DNA of 64,000 nt from Hymenobacter baengnokdamensis (GTDB lineage: Bacteria > Bacteroidota > Bacteroidia > Cytophagales > Hymenobacteraceae), in the NCBI RefSeq assembly GCF_008728635.1, contig NZ_CP044285.1, positions 2,170,001 through 2,234,000 on the forward strand, given 5' to 3'. The translations under genes were made by a program, and so were the position numbers. The notes below the pieces were generated by a model. That model made no database searches. It worked only from the letters and a program-made list of their open reading frames with translations, and was not told the DNA's origin. This document shows positions 54,141 through 63,370 of this stretch, one piece after another. Within the stretch, counting starts at the first letter, position 1; every line of letters begins with the position of its first letter.

Positions 54141-55949
54141 TCACGCTTGTCCTTCCTCAATCAGCTCGCGGCGGTAACGGGCCAAAATGGTTGTTTTTAC
54201 GATGAATCCCAAATAGTTGCCTTCCTCATCGCAGACGGGTAGGGCGGTGCTTTCAGTACGTTCCAGCAAGTCGAGGCAGTGTTCTACGGTGTCGGTGGGG
54301 TGGATGATAGCCGCCGGGCTGCGCATCAGCTCGCTGAGCTTGGTAGTTTGGTAGTGCGCCCCATCGAAAAGCGTGTCGCGCACCATATCGAGGCTGATAA
54401 TGCCACGCAGCTTGCCGTTTTGGCCTACCACCGGAAACACGTTGCGGTGCGCGTGCCGAAACACATCAACCAGCTCGCCGAGCGTGGCGCTGGGGCGCAG
54501 GGCCAGAAAATCGGTGTCGAGCAGACGGTGCAGGTCGAGGCGCGAAAGCAGGTCGTGGTCGCGGTTGGCATACACATCCACGCCCTTAAGGGTAAGCTTG
54601 CGGGTGTACACCGAGTAAGGCTCGAAGTGCTTGGTAATGAGGTAAGAAAAGCTGGTAACCAGCATCAGGGGCACAAACAGCGCGTAGCCGCCCGTGATTT
54701 CAGCAATCAAAAAGATGGCCGTGAGGGGCGCGTGCACTACGCCCGCCAGCACGCCGGCCATGCCCAGCACCACAAAATGCACCTCCGGAATAGCCACCAG
54801 GCCGGTCATGTTAACGAGCCGGGCAAACAAAAAGCCGCACAGCGCCCCGGCCACCAGCGACGAGCCAAACATGCCGCCGTTGCCGCCCGCGCCCACCGTT
54901 ACGCTCGTGGCCACTACTTTCATCATCATCGAGAAAAACACGAGCAGGATGAGCAGCCACACGTTATTGTCGCCATACACCGAAAACAGGCTCCCGTCGG
55001 TGATGGCCTGGGCATGGCCGGATAATAGTAATTCTACTATATTGTAGCCTTCGCCGTAGAGTGGCGGAAACAGGAAAATGAGCAGCCCCAGCGTAGCCCC
55101 GCCGGCCAGTACCTTCTGCCAGCGCAGGCCGGGCCAGCGCTCCCAGAAGTGGTCGAACCAGTGGTACATGCGAATCATGTACACGGCCAGCAGCGCCGTG
55201 AGCGGCCCCAGCACCACGTAAAAGGGCACTGTATTCAGCACCCACGAGTGGGTAATAAGCGCAAACGGCTGGCCCGCGTACAAGGCTTTCGAAACCACCG
55301 TGGCGGTAGCCGAAGAAATAAGCAGCGGAATAAAATACTGCGCCGGCAGCTCCAGCAGGATGGTTTCGACCGCAAACAGCACGCCTGCGATGGGCGCGTT
55401 AAAGATGGCCGCGATGCCCGCCGCCGCCCCGCAGCCCGTGAGCAGCCGCCGCCGCCGCCGGCCGGCCCGCAGCACCCGCGCCGCGTTGGAGCCAATGGCC
55501 GCGCCCGTTACCGAAATGGGGGCCTCCGTACCCGCCGAGCCGCCAAACGATACCGTAAGAAACGCCGTGATGAGCTGCGAGTAGAGCTTGGAGCGCGGCA
55601 CAATGGCGTTTTCGCGGGCCGTATTATAAATGATGGGGCCAATGCCTCGCCCCAGGTTGCCGTGCAATAAATATCTGGTTACCAACACGGTAAGCGAGAT
55701 GCCGACAATCGGGTAAAGCGAGAGGGCAAATACCCGGTTGGGCTCCGTAACGGCCGTTGCGAGCCGGGCCTGCTGCCAGTGAATAGCCAGCTTAAGCCCT
55801 ACCGCGGCCAGCCCCGCCAGCACGCCCACCAGCACGGCCAGGTACACCACGTACACCCGCTCGCTCACATGCCGCAGCCGCCACAGCAGCAGCGGGTTGA
55901 GCAGCCGGTAAATACGGCTTTTGTGAGTGCCAGCGTGGGGGGTAACCAT
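54141..55949 (-). CDS. ClC family chloride channel / transporter with CBS pair
   Basis: The product has 602 residues from the ATG at 55949; the upstream frame overlaps the nuclease gene end. The ClC membrane core runs from ~25 to ~445: NLGRGIGPIIYNTARENAIVPRSKLYSQ (~102-129), the gating-glutamate motif FGGSAGTEAPISVTGAAIGS (~140-159, with E in GTEAP), and SVTVGAGGNGGMFGSSLVAGALCG (~349-372). Two CBS domains close the protein (LDTDFLALRPSATLGELVDVF ~472 and LMRSPAAIIHPTDTVEHCLDLL ~548). The gating Glu suggests that proton-coupled exchange is possible. It lies 94 bases after the nuclease stop on the same strand. Confidence 0.92.
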   Translation of the reverse strand: MVTPHAGTHKSRIYRLLNPLLLWRLRHVSERVYVVYLAVLVGVLAGLAAVGLKLAIHWQQARLATAVTEPNRVFALSLYPIVGISLTVLVTRYLLHGNLGRGIGPIIYNTARENAIVPRSKLYSQLITAFLTVSFGGSAGTEAPISVTGAAIGSNAARVLRAGRRRRRLLTGCGAAAGIAAIFNAPIAGVLFAVETILLELPAQYFIPLLISSATATVVSKALYAGQPFALITHSWVLNTVPFYVVLGPLTALLAVYMIRMYHWFDHFWERWPGLRWQKVLAGGATLGLLIFLFPPLYGEGYNIVELLLSGHAQAITDGSLFSVYGDNNVWLLILLVFFSMMMKVVATSVTVGAGGNGGMFGSSLVAGALCGFLFARLVNMTGLVAIPEVHFVVLGMAGVLAGVVHAPLTAIFLIAEITGGYALFVPLMLVTSFSYLITKHFEPYSVYTRKLTLKGVDVYANRDHDLLSRLDLHRLLDTDFLALRPSATLGELVDVFRHAHRNVFPVVGQNGKLRGIISLDMVRDTLFDGAHYQTTKLSELMRSPAAIIHPTDTVEHCLDLLERTESTALPVCDEEGNYLGFIVKTTILARYRRELIEEGQA

Positions 55950-56043
55950 TAGAGTAAGACGCAGGGCCTTGGCTAAGTGTTGTAAGTAAAGCACTTTTTT
56001 GCGAAAGCGCTTTACCTGGGTTGGGCCTTGCTCCGCAAAAACC

Positions 56044-59037
56044 TTACCGGGCGCAGATGCCCCGGTACGGGCAATATTCACATTTTGCCAGGTCGTCGGT
56101 CTTGCGAATGGGCTCAGCGGGGTCCAGCATGCGCCGGGCCAGGCGGGCAATCAGCCCGGCGCTGGCTTTCAAAAAGTCGGGCTCGCCGGTGGCTTCGGTA
56201 ATAAAGTCGAGCGGCGCGCTGAGCAGCCCCTCGTCGATTTTGCGCAGCGACATAATTGCGGCCTCCGAGCCGGGCGGGGCGGGGTTCAGCGCATCGCTTT
56301 CGAGCATGAAGCGGTAAAGCCAGAGCTGCCGCACCTTATCGGCCCCCGACGAGCTGTCGGTGAGCAGGCGCTCCACGGTATCGGCGGCGCTCAGGGGCTT
56401 TTGGGTGCCGCGCAGGTTTAGCTCGCGGCGCTCCACGAGGCCGGTTTTGTAGTCGACCACCCGGCGGCGGCCGTCGGGCAGCGCGTCGATGCGGTCGGCC
56501 CGGCCAAATATGCGCACGGCCAGCGGTGCCTCCTCGCCCGGAATATCGGCAAAAACGGTGGCCGCCATGGGCGTTTCCTGGGCGGCAATGCGCAGCGGCA
56601 GCACGCCCGGCTGCCCCGGCAGGCTTTCCAGGTACTTGCGGATAAGCCGCACCGCCACCTGGCCCAGCACGTGGTTGAGGCCGTCTTCGGGGCGGGCCTG
56701 GCGGTCGGCACCCTCCTGGCGCAGCTGGCGGCGCACCTCGGCGGGCACTTTTGCCAGAATAGCGGGCAGGTCGGCGGCGGTGAGGTCGCGTTTTTCTACC
56801 TCAAAGGGCTTAAGCAGCTGCTCCAGCGCATCGTGCACCACCGTGCCAAAGCCATCGGCCCCCAGGGCTTCTTCCACTTCCTCGTTTTCCTGAAAGCGCG
56901 CCAGGCGCGAGAAGTAGAACTTAAGGGAGCAGGCCAGGTATTCGTTGAGGGCCGAAGGCGAGAGGCCGCGCTCCAGCACCCCGCGCAGGCCGGCCAGCAT
57001 GGGCACGTCTTTCTCCAAGACCAGGTCATTCAGCAATGCGCCCTCAGCAGCCTCCCCGGCCGGTACCTCCACCGTGCGGTCTTCGACTACCAATGCCGGG
57101 TTTTGGGCCGCCAGGTCGAACTCCAGCTGCCGCAAAAACCGGCTGCGCTCGCCGGTTTTGACACCCTCCGCGCCCGGCAGCACGTGCACCAAATCGACGC
57201 GGCCGGCGCGTTGCAGCAGCCGCCAGAAATTGTAGGCCGCCGTGGCCTCCGCGTCGGCGTAGGTGGGCAGCTTGTACTCGGCCAGCACGTCGTAGGGGAA
57301 AAGCGACTGCTGACGCTTGGGCGCGGGTAGCGAGTTCTCGTTGCAGCTCAGAATGATAACGTGGTCAAAATCAAGAGCCCGGGTTTCGAGCAGACCCATA
57401 ATCTGCACCTGGGCCAGCGGCTCGCCGGCAAAGGGCAGCCGCGTGCGCCGCATCTGGTCATACAAAAAGCGCCGGAACGAGCGCACGCTCAGCCGCTGCT
57501 CGCGGCAATCGAAGGCCGAGTCGAGTTGCCGCACCAAGGTGTAAAACAGGTACAGGTACTCAGCCTCAATAGCCCCGTGCGCCTGCTCATACACCTGCCT
57601 GAGCAGCTCGATGAGCGTGTAGCAGGCCCCGATGATGCCATCGCAGTTGTCCCAGGTTTTGAACAGCGCCCCGATGAGCGGGTGGCCCTGGCCCAGCTTC
57701 AGCAGCTCGGTGGCGGGCAGCAGCACCAGGTGCCGGCGCACAATCTCGCTGCAAATGCGGTCGAGCAGCCTGTGGTACTGCGGCTGGTCGGTCTGGGCAT
57801 CCTGCCACGCCTGAAAGCGCCGCAAAAACGGGTGTGCCAGCAGCTTGGTCACGGCCAGGTGGTGGTACTTGGGCACGCCGTAGTCGGGCCCCGGCTCGCC
57901 TTCCCGAATGCCCGTCAGGTGCACCTCAAAGAGCAAATCGACCAGGTTGAACAGCGCCGTACTCTGGAAGCTCAGGCCCATCGTCACGTTGAAGTCGGGC
58001 ACCAGCGCCTGCGGCGGCAGGCCGTGCAGCACGGGCAGCAGCAGGGTTTCGTCGGGCAGCACCACGGCCACGCTGGCATTGGGGCTCAGCCGGCGGGCTT
58101 CGGCCAGCAGCTGGCCGGCCAGCTTGCCCTGCATGCTGGCATTGGCCACGCCCAGCAGCCGCACGTGGTGAGGCCGGCCACGCAGATGCTCCTGATAAGT
58201 GAAGGTATCGCGGGGCAAATCCCACTGCCGCCAGTAGCGGCGTAGCGCCTGCCCGGCGCGGTTGGGCGAGTCGTCTTCCAGGTAAAACGGGTCGCCGTCG
58301 AAGTAGATAGCGGCCCGCTTCACCTTGCGCAGCAGGCTGATAAAGGTCTCCTCGGCCTTGCTGAGCCCGCCCAGGCCCACGAAAACGTGCTGGGGCGGCA
58401 GCGGCTTTTTTACATCGGCCAGCTCGGCGCGCAGGCGCTGCACGGCCCGCCGGTAGGCCAGGCCGGGGTAGGCCAGGTGCTGGGGCTTGAGCCGCGCCTT
58501 AAACCGCAGATATACTTTGTGCAGCTGCCCCCAAAAGCCAAAGTAACGGTCGAGCCCGGTGGTTTTCAGCCCGGGGTCGAGCTGCCAGCGCTCCAGGGCC
58601 TTGGCCTCGGCCAGGTACTCAAAAATCGACTTGGTGTCGGCCAGGTGCTGGTCGAGGGTCGAGAAATCCTGCAGCAGCAGGCCGCCCCAGCCCACAAACT
58701 GGTCGAACTGCAAGTCGGGGTCGATGTTTTTGAATATATCAAAAAGCAGGAGCTGTAAGGCAATGGGCTCTTCTATCTGCACGCCGGCGCGCTCCACCAT
58801 GTAGTCTTCCATGGCCGCGATGCGCGGGGCCCACAGCGCCTGGCCGTCGGGCGTGGCCAGGGCCAGCTCATTCTTCAGGTACACTACCGCCCGGCGGGTG
58901 GGCACTACCACTACGAGGTCGGCCAGGGCATCGACGTCGTAGCTGGCCAGCAGCTCGTGGGCGATATCGGCCAGAAATGTGCGGGTGGAAGCCGGCGGAG
59001 GCGGGGCCGGCACAACTAAAGTAGGAGAGGGCAGCAT
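56044..59037 (-). CDS. AddB-like PD-(D/E)xK nuclease
   Basis: The product has 997 residues from the ATG at 59037 (MLPSPTLVVPAPPPP); further starts up to 59172 are possible. It has an AddB-like pseudo-helicase N-terminal half (DLVVVVPTRRAVVYLKNELAL ~40-60), a middle with VIILSCNENSLPAPKRQ (~550) and the C-terminal nuclease with RRVVDYKTGLVERRE (~875-889). Four iron-sulfur cysteines are as in AddB: one in YLACSLKFYFSRL and a C-x2-C-x5-C at the very end (CEYCPYRGIC). AddAB processes double-strand breaks and degrades linear phage DNA. No AddA helicase gene is in the window. Confidence 0.85.
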   Translation of the reverse strand: MLPSPTLVVPAPPPPASTRTFLADIAHELLASYDVDALADLVVVVPTRRAVVYLKNELALATPDGQALWAPRIAAMEDYMVERAGVQIEEPIALQLLLFDIFKNIDPDLQFDQFVGWGGLLLQDFSTLDQHLADTKSIFEYLAEAKALERWQLDPGLKTTGLDRYFGFWGQLHKVYLRFKARLKPQHLAYPGLAYRRAVQRLRAELADVKKPLPPQHVFVGLGGLSKAEETFISLLRKVKRAAIYFDGDPFYLEDDSPNRAGQALRRYWRQWDLPRDTFTYQEHLRGRPHHVRLLGVANASMQGKLAGQLLAEARRLSPNASVAVVLPDETLLLPVLHGLPPQALVPDFNVTMGLSFQSTALFNLVDLLFEVHLTGIREGEPGPDYGVPKYHHLAVTKLLAHPFLRRFQAWQDAQTDQPQYHRLLDRICSEIVRRHLVLLPATELLKLGQGHPLIGALFKTWDNCDGIIGACYTLIELLRQVYEQAHGAIEAEYLYLFYTLVRQLDSAFDCREQRLSVRSFRRFLYDQMRRTRLPFAGEPLAQVQIMGLLETRALDFDHVIILSCNENSLPAPKRQQSLFPYDVLAEYKLPTYADAEATAAYNFWRLLQRAGRVDLVHVLPGAEGVKTGERSRFLRQLEFDLAAQNPALVVEDRTVEVPAGEAAEGALLNDLVLEKDVPMLAGLRGVLERGLSPSALNEYLACSLKFYFSRLARFQENEEVEEALGADGFGTVVHDALEQLLKPFEVEKRDLTAADLPAILAKVPAEVRRQLRQEGADRQARPEDGLNHVLGQVAVRLIRKYLESLPGQPGVLPLRIAAQETPMAATVFADIPGEEAPLAVRIFGRADRIDALPDGRRRVVDYKTGLVERRELNLRGTQKPLSAADTVERLLTDSSSGADKVRQLWLYRFMLESDALNPAPPGSEAAIMSLRKIDEGLLSAPLDFITEATGEPDFLKASAGLIARLARRMLDPAEPIRKTDDLAKCEYCPYRGICAR

Positions 59038-59235
59038 ACTACCCAAAGATAAGGCCGGCGTTTGGCGTGCTACCCGGCTCAGGCTGGTAATTAGCGCCAT
59101 TCGGAAAGCAAAGCCGGCTATTCGCATCCCCCAATCGTTTGCAGCAGATAATCTGTCAGATATTTGAACCAACCCACTTGCTACTCGCCTTGTGGGGGCC
59201 GTCTACTCGCTTCTTCCGCTTCTTTTTATCCCGCT

Positions 59236-59433
59236 ATGACTACTATTACCAACTATTCGGCCGCTACCGAGTGGCCGCCGACCGACCGGGGCTGCGCGGG
59301 CTGCTGGGCCGCCGGCTACTGCGCGGCGTTTGCTCCCACCAGCCTCATCACGCCTCCGGCCTGCCCCCTGTCGGCCCAGGCTGGCAGCGACTCAGGCTTA
59401 CCACGGCGCGGTGCGTCGAAACAACTATACTAA
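59236..59433 (+). CDS. Possible small protein, Cys- and Ala-rich
   Basis: The frame from the ATG at 59236 (MTTITNYSAATEWPPTDRG) gives 65 residues with several cysteines (RGCAGCWAAGYCAAF) and a C-terminal PACPLSAQAG stretch. It lies in the 600-base gap between the nuclease start and the 59646 gene. Nothing in it was recognised and no clear ribosome-binding site is seen. It may be chance in GC-rich DNA. Confidence 0.3.
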   Translation: MTTITNYSAATEWPPTDRGCAGCWAAGYCAAFAPTSLITPPACPLSAQAGSDSGLPRRGASKQLY

Positions 59434-59625
59434 GGTCGGATTCCGCTGCCCGTGGGCCAGTTCGGCCAAAACCGAGCGGGAAGAGGTGGGGTAGCCCTGG
59501 CTGTAAGGGGCCTTATAAAAAAAACGCGCTGGAGCTATTTGCTGGGTAAAGAATAGCGGGTACATTTGGCTGGCTAGCTGCTTTCGAGACAGGTAGTCCG
59601 GCACGGATTTCGTGTCTTTGCTCAT
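59425..59625 (-). CDS. Possible small protein on the minus strand
   Basis: The frame from 59625 encodes 66 residues (MSKDTKSVPDYLSRKQLASQMYPLFF..., ending HGQRNPTLV). Its composition is protein-like and rich in Ser, Gln and Tyr. Against it, a good plus-strand promoter (59539-59568) lies inside it, and it overlaps the end of the other small frame. No family is recognised. Confidence 0.35.
   Translation of the reverse strand: MSKDTKSVPDYLSRKQLASQMYPLFFTQQIAPARFFYKAPYSQGYPTSSRSVLAELAHGQRNPTLV
59539..59568 (+). promoter_or_regulatory. Bacteroidota-type promoter for the 59646 gene
   Basis: TTG at 59539-59541 is followed, after exactly 19 bases, by TACATTTG at 59561-59568. This fits the TTG-N19-21-TAnnTTTG consensus of the Bacteroidota housekeeping sigma factor. 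The start codon of the next gene lies 77 bases further on. Confidence 0.6.
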
Positions 59626-59645
59626 CTTTTTCTGCCCGCATTTTT

Positions 59646-59933
59646 ATGGCAAACCCCACCCCCGTTCATAGCATCACCACGCACGAAGTTGAAGACTTCA
59701 CTACCTGGAAAAAAGCTTTCGATGCTGCCGCGCCGATTCGTGCGCGCCACGGCCTCCAGGTGCATGGCGTGTATACCGCTCCCGACAATGCCAACCTGGT
59801 AACTATTCACGGCGAGGCGCCCAGCCTGGAGGCCATCCGGGGGCATTTTGCCGACCCCGAGTTTCACGCGGCCATGAAGGGGGCGGGCGTAAAATCTGCC
59901 CCCGATACCAAAATGCTGCACAAGCACGCGTAA
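59646..59933 (+). CDS. Small dimeric alpha/beta-barrel (ABM-like) protein
   Basis: The product has 95 residues. VHSITTHEVEDFTTWKKAFDAAAPIRARHG (~7-36) and ANLVTIHGEAPSLEAIRGHFADPEFHAAMKGAGV (~49-82) follow the pattern of a ferredoxin-like dimeric barrel such as antibiotic biosynthesis monooxygenase-like or DUF3764-like proteins: strand, a helix starting FTTWKKAF, strand, then a helix with the D-x-E-F-H-A-A-M phrase. Catalysis is not implied, as many small members lack known activity. The promoter at 59539 and a terminator frame it as a single-gene unit. Confidence 0.75.
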   Translation: MANPTPVHSITTHEVEDFTTWKKAFDAAAPIRARHGLQVHGVYTAPDNANLVTIHGEAPSLEAIRGHFADPEFHAAMKGAGVKSAPDTKMLHKHA

Positions 59934-59954
59934 GCACTGCCCACGGCTACTGCC

Positions 59955-59985
59955 AAAAAGGCGGCTCCTGCGGGGCCGCCTTTTT
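59955..59985 (+). terminator. Rho-independent terminator of the ABM-like gene
   Basis: AAAAAGGCGGC pairs with GCCGCCTTTTT, inner GGCTCC/GGGGCC adding pairs. It lies 22 bases after the stop. Confidence 0.85.
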
Positions 59986-60053
59986 GCTGACCGGCGCTAC
60001 CGCCCACTACCCCGCTGCCCGGTAACTTCACGGCCCGAACCGGTTTGCACGCT

Positions 60054-62675
60054 ATGCCTTTTTTCTTCCGCGCTACTGCCCGCCTTTGCCTGGCGCTGCT
60101 CCTCACGTCCTGTTTCCTGCTTTCTGCGAAAGCCCAGGCCCCCAAAACCTATTCTTCGTCTGAGATTCTGCTGGGCCTCAAAAAGCTCAACGTGGTGGGC
60201 TCGGTGATGTACATCGCCGCCCACCCCGACGACGAGAACACCCGCCTGCTGGCCTACCTGGCCAACGGCCGCCAGCTCGAAACCAGCTACCTCAGCTGCA
60301 CCCGCGGCGACGGCGGCCAGAACCTCATCGGTCCCGAGCTGCGCGAGCAGCTCGGCGTTATCCGCACCCAGGAGCTGCTGGCGGCGCGCCGCATCGACGG
60401 GGCGCACCAGTATTTCACCCGCGCCAACGACTTCGGCTTCAGCAAGACCTCCGAGGAAACCCTGCGCATCTGGGACCACGAGCAGGTGCTCTCCGACATG
60501 GTATGGGTTATCCGCCAGCGGCGGCCCGACGTGCTCATCACCCGCTTCCCGCCCGATGCCCGCGCCGGCCACGGCCACCACCAGGCCAGCGCCATCCTGG
60601 CCGCCGAAGCCTTCGACGCCGCCGGCGACCCCAAGCGCTTCCCCGAGCAGCTCAAATACGTGCAGGTGTGGCAGCCCAAGCGCCTGTACTGGAACACCGG
60701 CAGCTTCTTCGTGAAGCCCGGCGAAAACATGGATGCCTACCTCACCCTCGATGCCGGCGGCTACAACCCGCTGCTGGGCCAGAGCTACGGCGAAATCGCG
60801 GCCCATTCGCGCTCGCAGCACCGCAGCCAGGGCTTCGGCGCGGCCGCCCAGCGTGGCGAGGCCATCGAGTACTTCCAGTTCGTGAAAGGCACGCCTGCCA
60901 AAACCGATTTATTCGAAGGCATCGACCAGACCTGGAACCGCGTGCCAGGCGGTGCGGCCGTGGGGAAAATGGTGGATGAGGTGATTCGGAAATATGATGC
61001 GGGTAATCCGAGTGCTAGTGTGGCGGGATTAGTGAGCGTCAGAAAAAATCTATTAGATGCCACTGTTAAAGCTGTTGGTTACTCTGATAACTACGATGGA
61101 AGAGTTTGGGAAGAAATGAAAAGTCAAGAAATTGACAAGTTGATTCAAGCCTGCTTGGGGTTGCACATTGAGGCTACTGCGCCCGCTGCTGCTATCGCGA
61201 CCGGGCAAACGGCTGCTGTTACAGTTGAAGCCGTGAACCAAGGTAATGCGCTCGTTACCGTGCGCCAGGTATGGGCCGAGGGCTTTAGCCGCGATACGCT
61301 CGTGAATAAAGAATTACGAATGGGCCAGGTGCTACGGGTCGCTTTGCGCCTGCCAATCAGTAAGCAGGTACCGCCTTCGCAGCCTTATTGGCTGCGTGAG
61401 CCCGGTACCATTGGTATGTACACGGTACCCACCGAACTACCATTTGCGCAGGCTGACCTAGCGGTGCGCAAGAAATCAAAGCAAGAAAATTGGTTAACGA
61501 TTGACCGGCAGCACCTGATTGGTCAGCCCGAAAATCCGGTTTCTCCGAATGTGACGCTTGAAGTTGTGTTACAGGGGGCATCTACTTATATCACCGTTCC
61601 CGTCCAATACAAGCACACCGACCCGGTCCTCGGCGAGCTCTACCAGCCCCTAGCCGTGGTGCCGCCGGTGATGGTCAATATCCCCGCCGCCCGCGCCTAC
61701 GTCTTTGCCGACCAGCAGCCCAAGCAAGTGCCCGTGACGCTGCGCGCCGGCCAGGCCGGCGTAGCCGGGTCGCTGGTCTTGCAGGTGCCCAGCGGCTGGC
61801 AGGCCGAGCCCGCCACGGTAGCATTTGACTTAAAGAACAAGGACGACCAGCAAACGGTCAATTTCCAGCTACGCCCGCTGGCCGGCGCGGCTGAGGGCAA
61901 GAGCGAGCTGCGCGCCGTGGCTACCGTAGGCACCGAGAAATACAGCCGGGGTATTCAAACAATTGAGTACCCGCACATTCCGACCCAGACGCTCTTCCCC
62001 GAAGCCACGGCGCCGCTCGTAAAGCTGAACGTGGCGCGCGGCCACACCAAAAACATCGGCTACCTCATGGGTGCCGGCGACGAGGTGCCCGAGGCCCTGC
62101 GCCAGCTCGGCTACTCCGTGGCCCTGCTCGACCCTGCCACCGACCTCACCGCCGAGCGCCTCGCCCGCTACGATGCCGTGGTGCTCGGCGTGCGCGCCTA
62201 CAACGTGCTCGACCGCCTCAAAACCCAGCAGCCCGAGTTACTCAAATACGTCGAAAACGGCGGCACTATGCTGGTGCAATACGTGGTGAACCGCGGCACC
62301 GTGCTGCCCCAGATTGGCCCGTATCCGCTCACTCTCTCCGCCGACCGCGTGACGGTGGAGAACACGCCCGTTACGTTTCTGAACCCCGGCGCGCCGGTGC
62401 TGAACGCGCCCAACAAGCTCACCAAGGCCGACTTTGAGCAAGGCTGGGTGCAGGAGCAGGGCCTCTACTACCCGTCGGCCTGGGATGCGCACTACCAGCC
62501 CGTTATCGCCAGCCACGACCCCGGCGAGACGGACAAGCAGAGCGCCATCCTGGTGGCGACTTATGGCAAGGGCCGCTACATCTACACCGGCCTGTCGCTG
62601 TTTCGGGAGCTGCCGGCCGGCGTGCCGGGCGCCTTCCGGGTGCTGGCCAATCTGGTCGAGTCGGGCGGGAAGTAA
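60054..62675 (+). CDS. PIG-L family deacetylase, secreted, with C-terminal extension
   Basis: The product has 873 residues from the ATG at 60054 (MPFFFRATARLCLALLLTSCFLLSAKAQ signal, cut near AKA-QA). The PIG-L metal site is AHPDDEN (~59-65) with the third ligand in GHGHHQAS (~172-179), and the GDGGQN phrase (~86-91). PIG-L enzymes remove N-acetyl groups from amino sugars. The remaining ~500 residues include a beta domain and a late segment (VKLNVARGHTKNIGYLMGAGDEVPEALRQLGY) like glutamine-amidotransferase-type sugar-binding folds. Bases 60960-61600 are far lower in G+C than the rest (21 of 60 at 61081-61140 against 48 of 60 at 60541-60600), although the frame is unbroken. Confidence 0.88.
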   Translation: MPFFFRATARLCLALLLTSCFLLSAKAQAPKTYSSSEILLGLKKLNVVGSVMYIAAHPDDENTRLLAYLANGRQLETSYLSCTRGDGGQNLIGPELREQLGVIRTQELLAARRIDGAHQYFTRANDFGFSKTSEETLRIWDHEQVLSDMVWVIRQRRPDVLITRFPPDARAGHGHHQASAILAAEAFDAAGDPKRFPEQLKYVQVWQPKRLYWNTGSFFVKPGENMDAYLTLDAGGYNPLLGQSYGEIAAHSRSQHRSQGFGAAAQRGEAIEYFQFVKGTPAKTDLFEGIDQTWNRVPGGAAVGKMVDEVIRKYDAGNPSASVAGLVSVRKNLLDATVKAVGYSDNYDGRVWEEMKSQEIDKLIQACLGLHIEATAPAAAIATGQTAAVTVEAVNQGNALVTVRQVWAEGFSRDTLVNKELRMGQVLRVALRLPISKQVPPSQPYWLREPGTIGMYTVPTELPFAQADLAVRKKSKQENWLTIDRQHLIGQPENPVSPNVTLEVVLQGASTYITVPVQYKHTDPVLGELYQPLAVVPPVMVNIPAARAYVFADQQPKQVPVTLRAGQAGVAGSLVLQVPSGWQAEPATVAFDLKNKDDQQTVNFQLRPLAGAAEGKSELRAVATVGTEKYSRGIQTIEYPHIPTQTLFPEATAPLVKLNVARGHTKNIGYLMGAGDEVPEALRQLGYSVALLDPATDLTAERLARYDAVVLGVRAYNVLDRLKTQQPELLKYVENGGTMLVQYVVNRGTVLPQIGPYPLTLSADRVTVENTPVTFLNPGAPVLNAPNKLTKADFEQGWVQEQGLYYPSAWDAHYQPVIASHDPGETDKQSAILVATYGKGRYIYTGLSLFRELPAGVPGAFRVLANLVESGGK

Positions 62676-62703
62676 CAACCCCGGCGCGCCCTATTTTTGC
62701 CGC

Positions 62704-63315
62704 ATGACTCCTACCGTCACCTCCCTGGCCGACCTCGACCCCAACGGCACGTACTCTTACGCCGACTACCTCAGCTGGCAGTTTGCCGAGTTGGTAGAGT
62801 TGCTGCGCGGCAAAATCATGCGCCGCATGAGCGCGCCCACCGACCGCCATCAGGCGCTGGTGGGAAATCTATTTGCTCACTTTCATGCGCACCTGCGGCG
62901 GCAGGCCTGCCAGGTGCGCGTGGCGCCTTACGATGTGCGCCTACCCAAGCGGGGCGCCACCGCCGACGCGGCCATCCACACGGTAGTGCAGCCCGATGTC
63001 TGCGTCATCTGCGACCCTAGTAAGATTGAGCCGCGCGGCTGCCTCGGCGCCCCCGACCTCATCGTGGAAGTGGTGTCGCCCCGCACCGCCGCCCGCGACT
63101 GGCAGGATAAGTTTGACCTCTACGAAGAAGCCGGCGTGGGCGAGTACTGGATAGTGCTGCCCCAGGAGGAAGATATTTCAGTGTTTGTGCTGGAGGAGGC
63201 TACCGGCCGCTACCGCCTGGTGGGCGAGTACGCCGGGCCGGGGCCGATTCCGTGCCGCACGCTCCCTGCCCTGGCCCTGGATTGGGCCGATATTTTTGCC
63301 GATAAGCTGGTGTAA
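62704..63315 (+). CDS. Uma2 family endonuclease (PD-(D/E)xK fold)
   Basis: The product has 203 residues from the ATG at 62704 (MTPTVTSLADLDPNGTYSYADYLSW). The Uma2 pattern is complete: ELLRGKIMRRMSAPTDRHQALVGNLFAHF (~33-61), VVQPDVCVICDPSKI (~97-111), GAPDLIVEVVSPRTAARDWQDKFDLYEEAGVGEYWIV (~118-154). The Asp of PDV/PDL and the Glu of VEVVSP fit the nuclease fold. A TATTTTTG box (TAnnTTTG-like) at 62692-62699 lies five bases before the ATG, so the transcript may be nearly leaderless, or the start is further down. Uma2 proteins are often linked to mobile DNA and defence; their targets are unknown. Confidence 0.88.
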   Translation: MTPTVTSLADLDPNGTYSYADYLSWQFAELVELLRGKIMRRMSAPTDRHQALVGNLFAHFHAHLRRQACQVRVAPYDVRLPKRGATADAAIHTVVQPDVCVICDPSKIEPRGCLGAPDLIVEVVSPRTAARDWQDKFDLYEEAGVGEYWIVLPQEEDISVFVLEEATGRYRLVGEYAGPGPIPCRTLPALALDWADIFADKLV

Positions 63316-63327
63316 GCCAGTAGGGGC

Positions 63328-63353
63328 GGGGGCGCACCTCGCCCCCTTTTTTT
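63328..63353 (+). terminator. Rho-independent terminator after the Uma2 gene
   Basis: GGGGGCG pairs with CGCCCCC across a five-base loop and runs straight into seven T. Confidence 0.85.
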
Positions 63354-63370
63354 GTTATTGCTTTTTGCCC

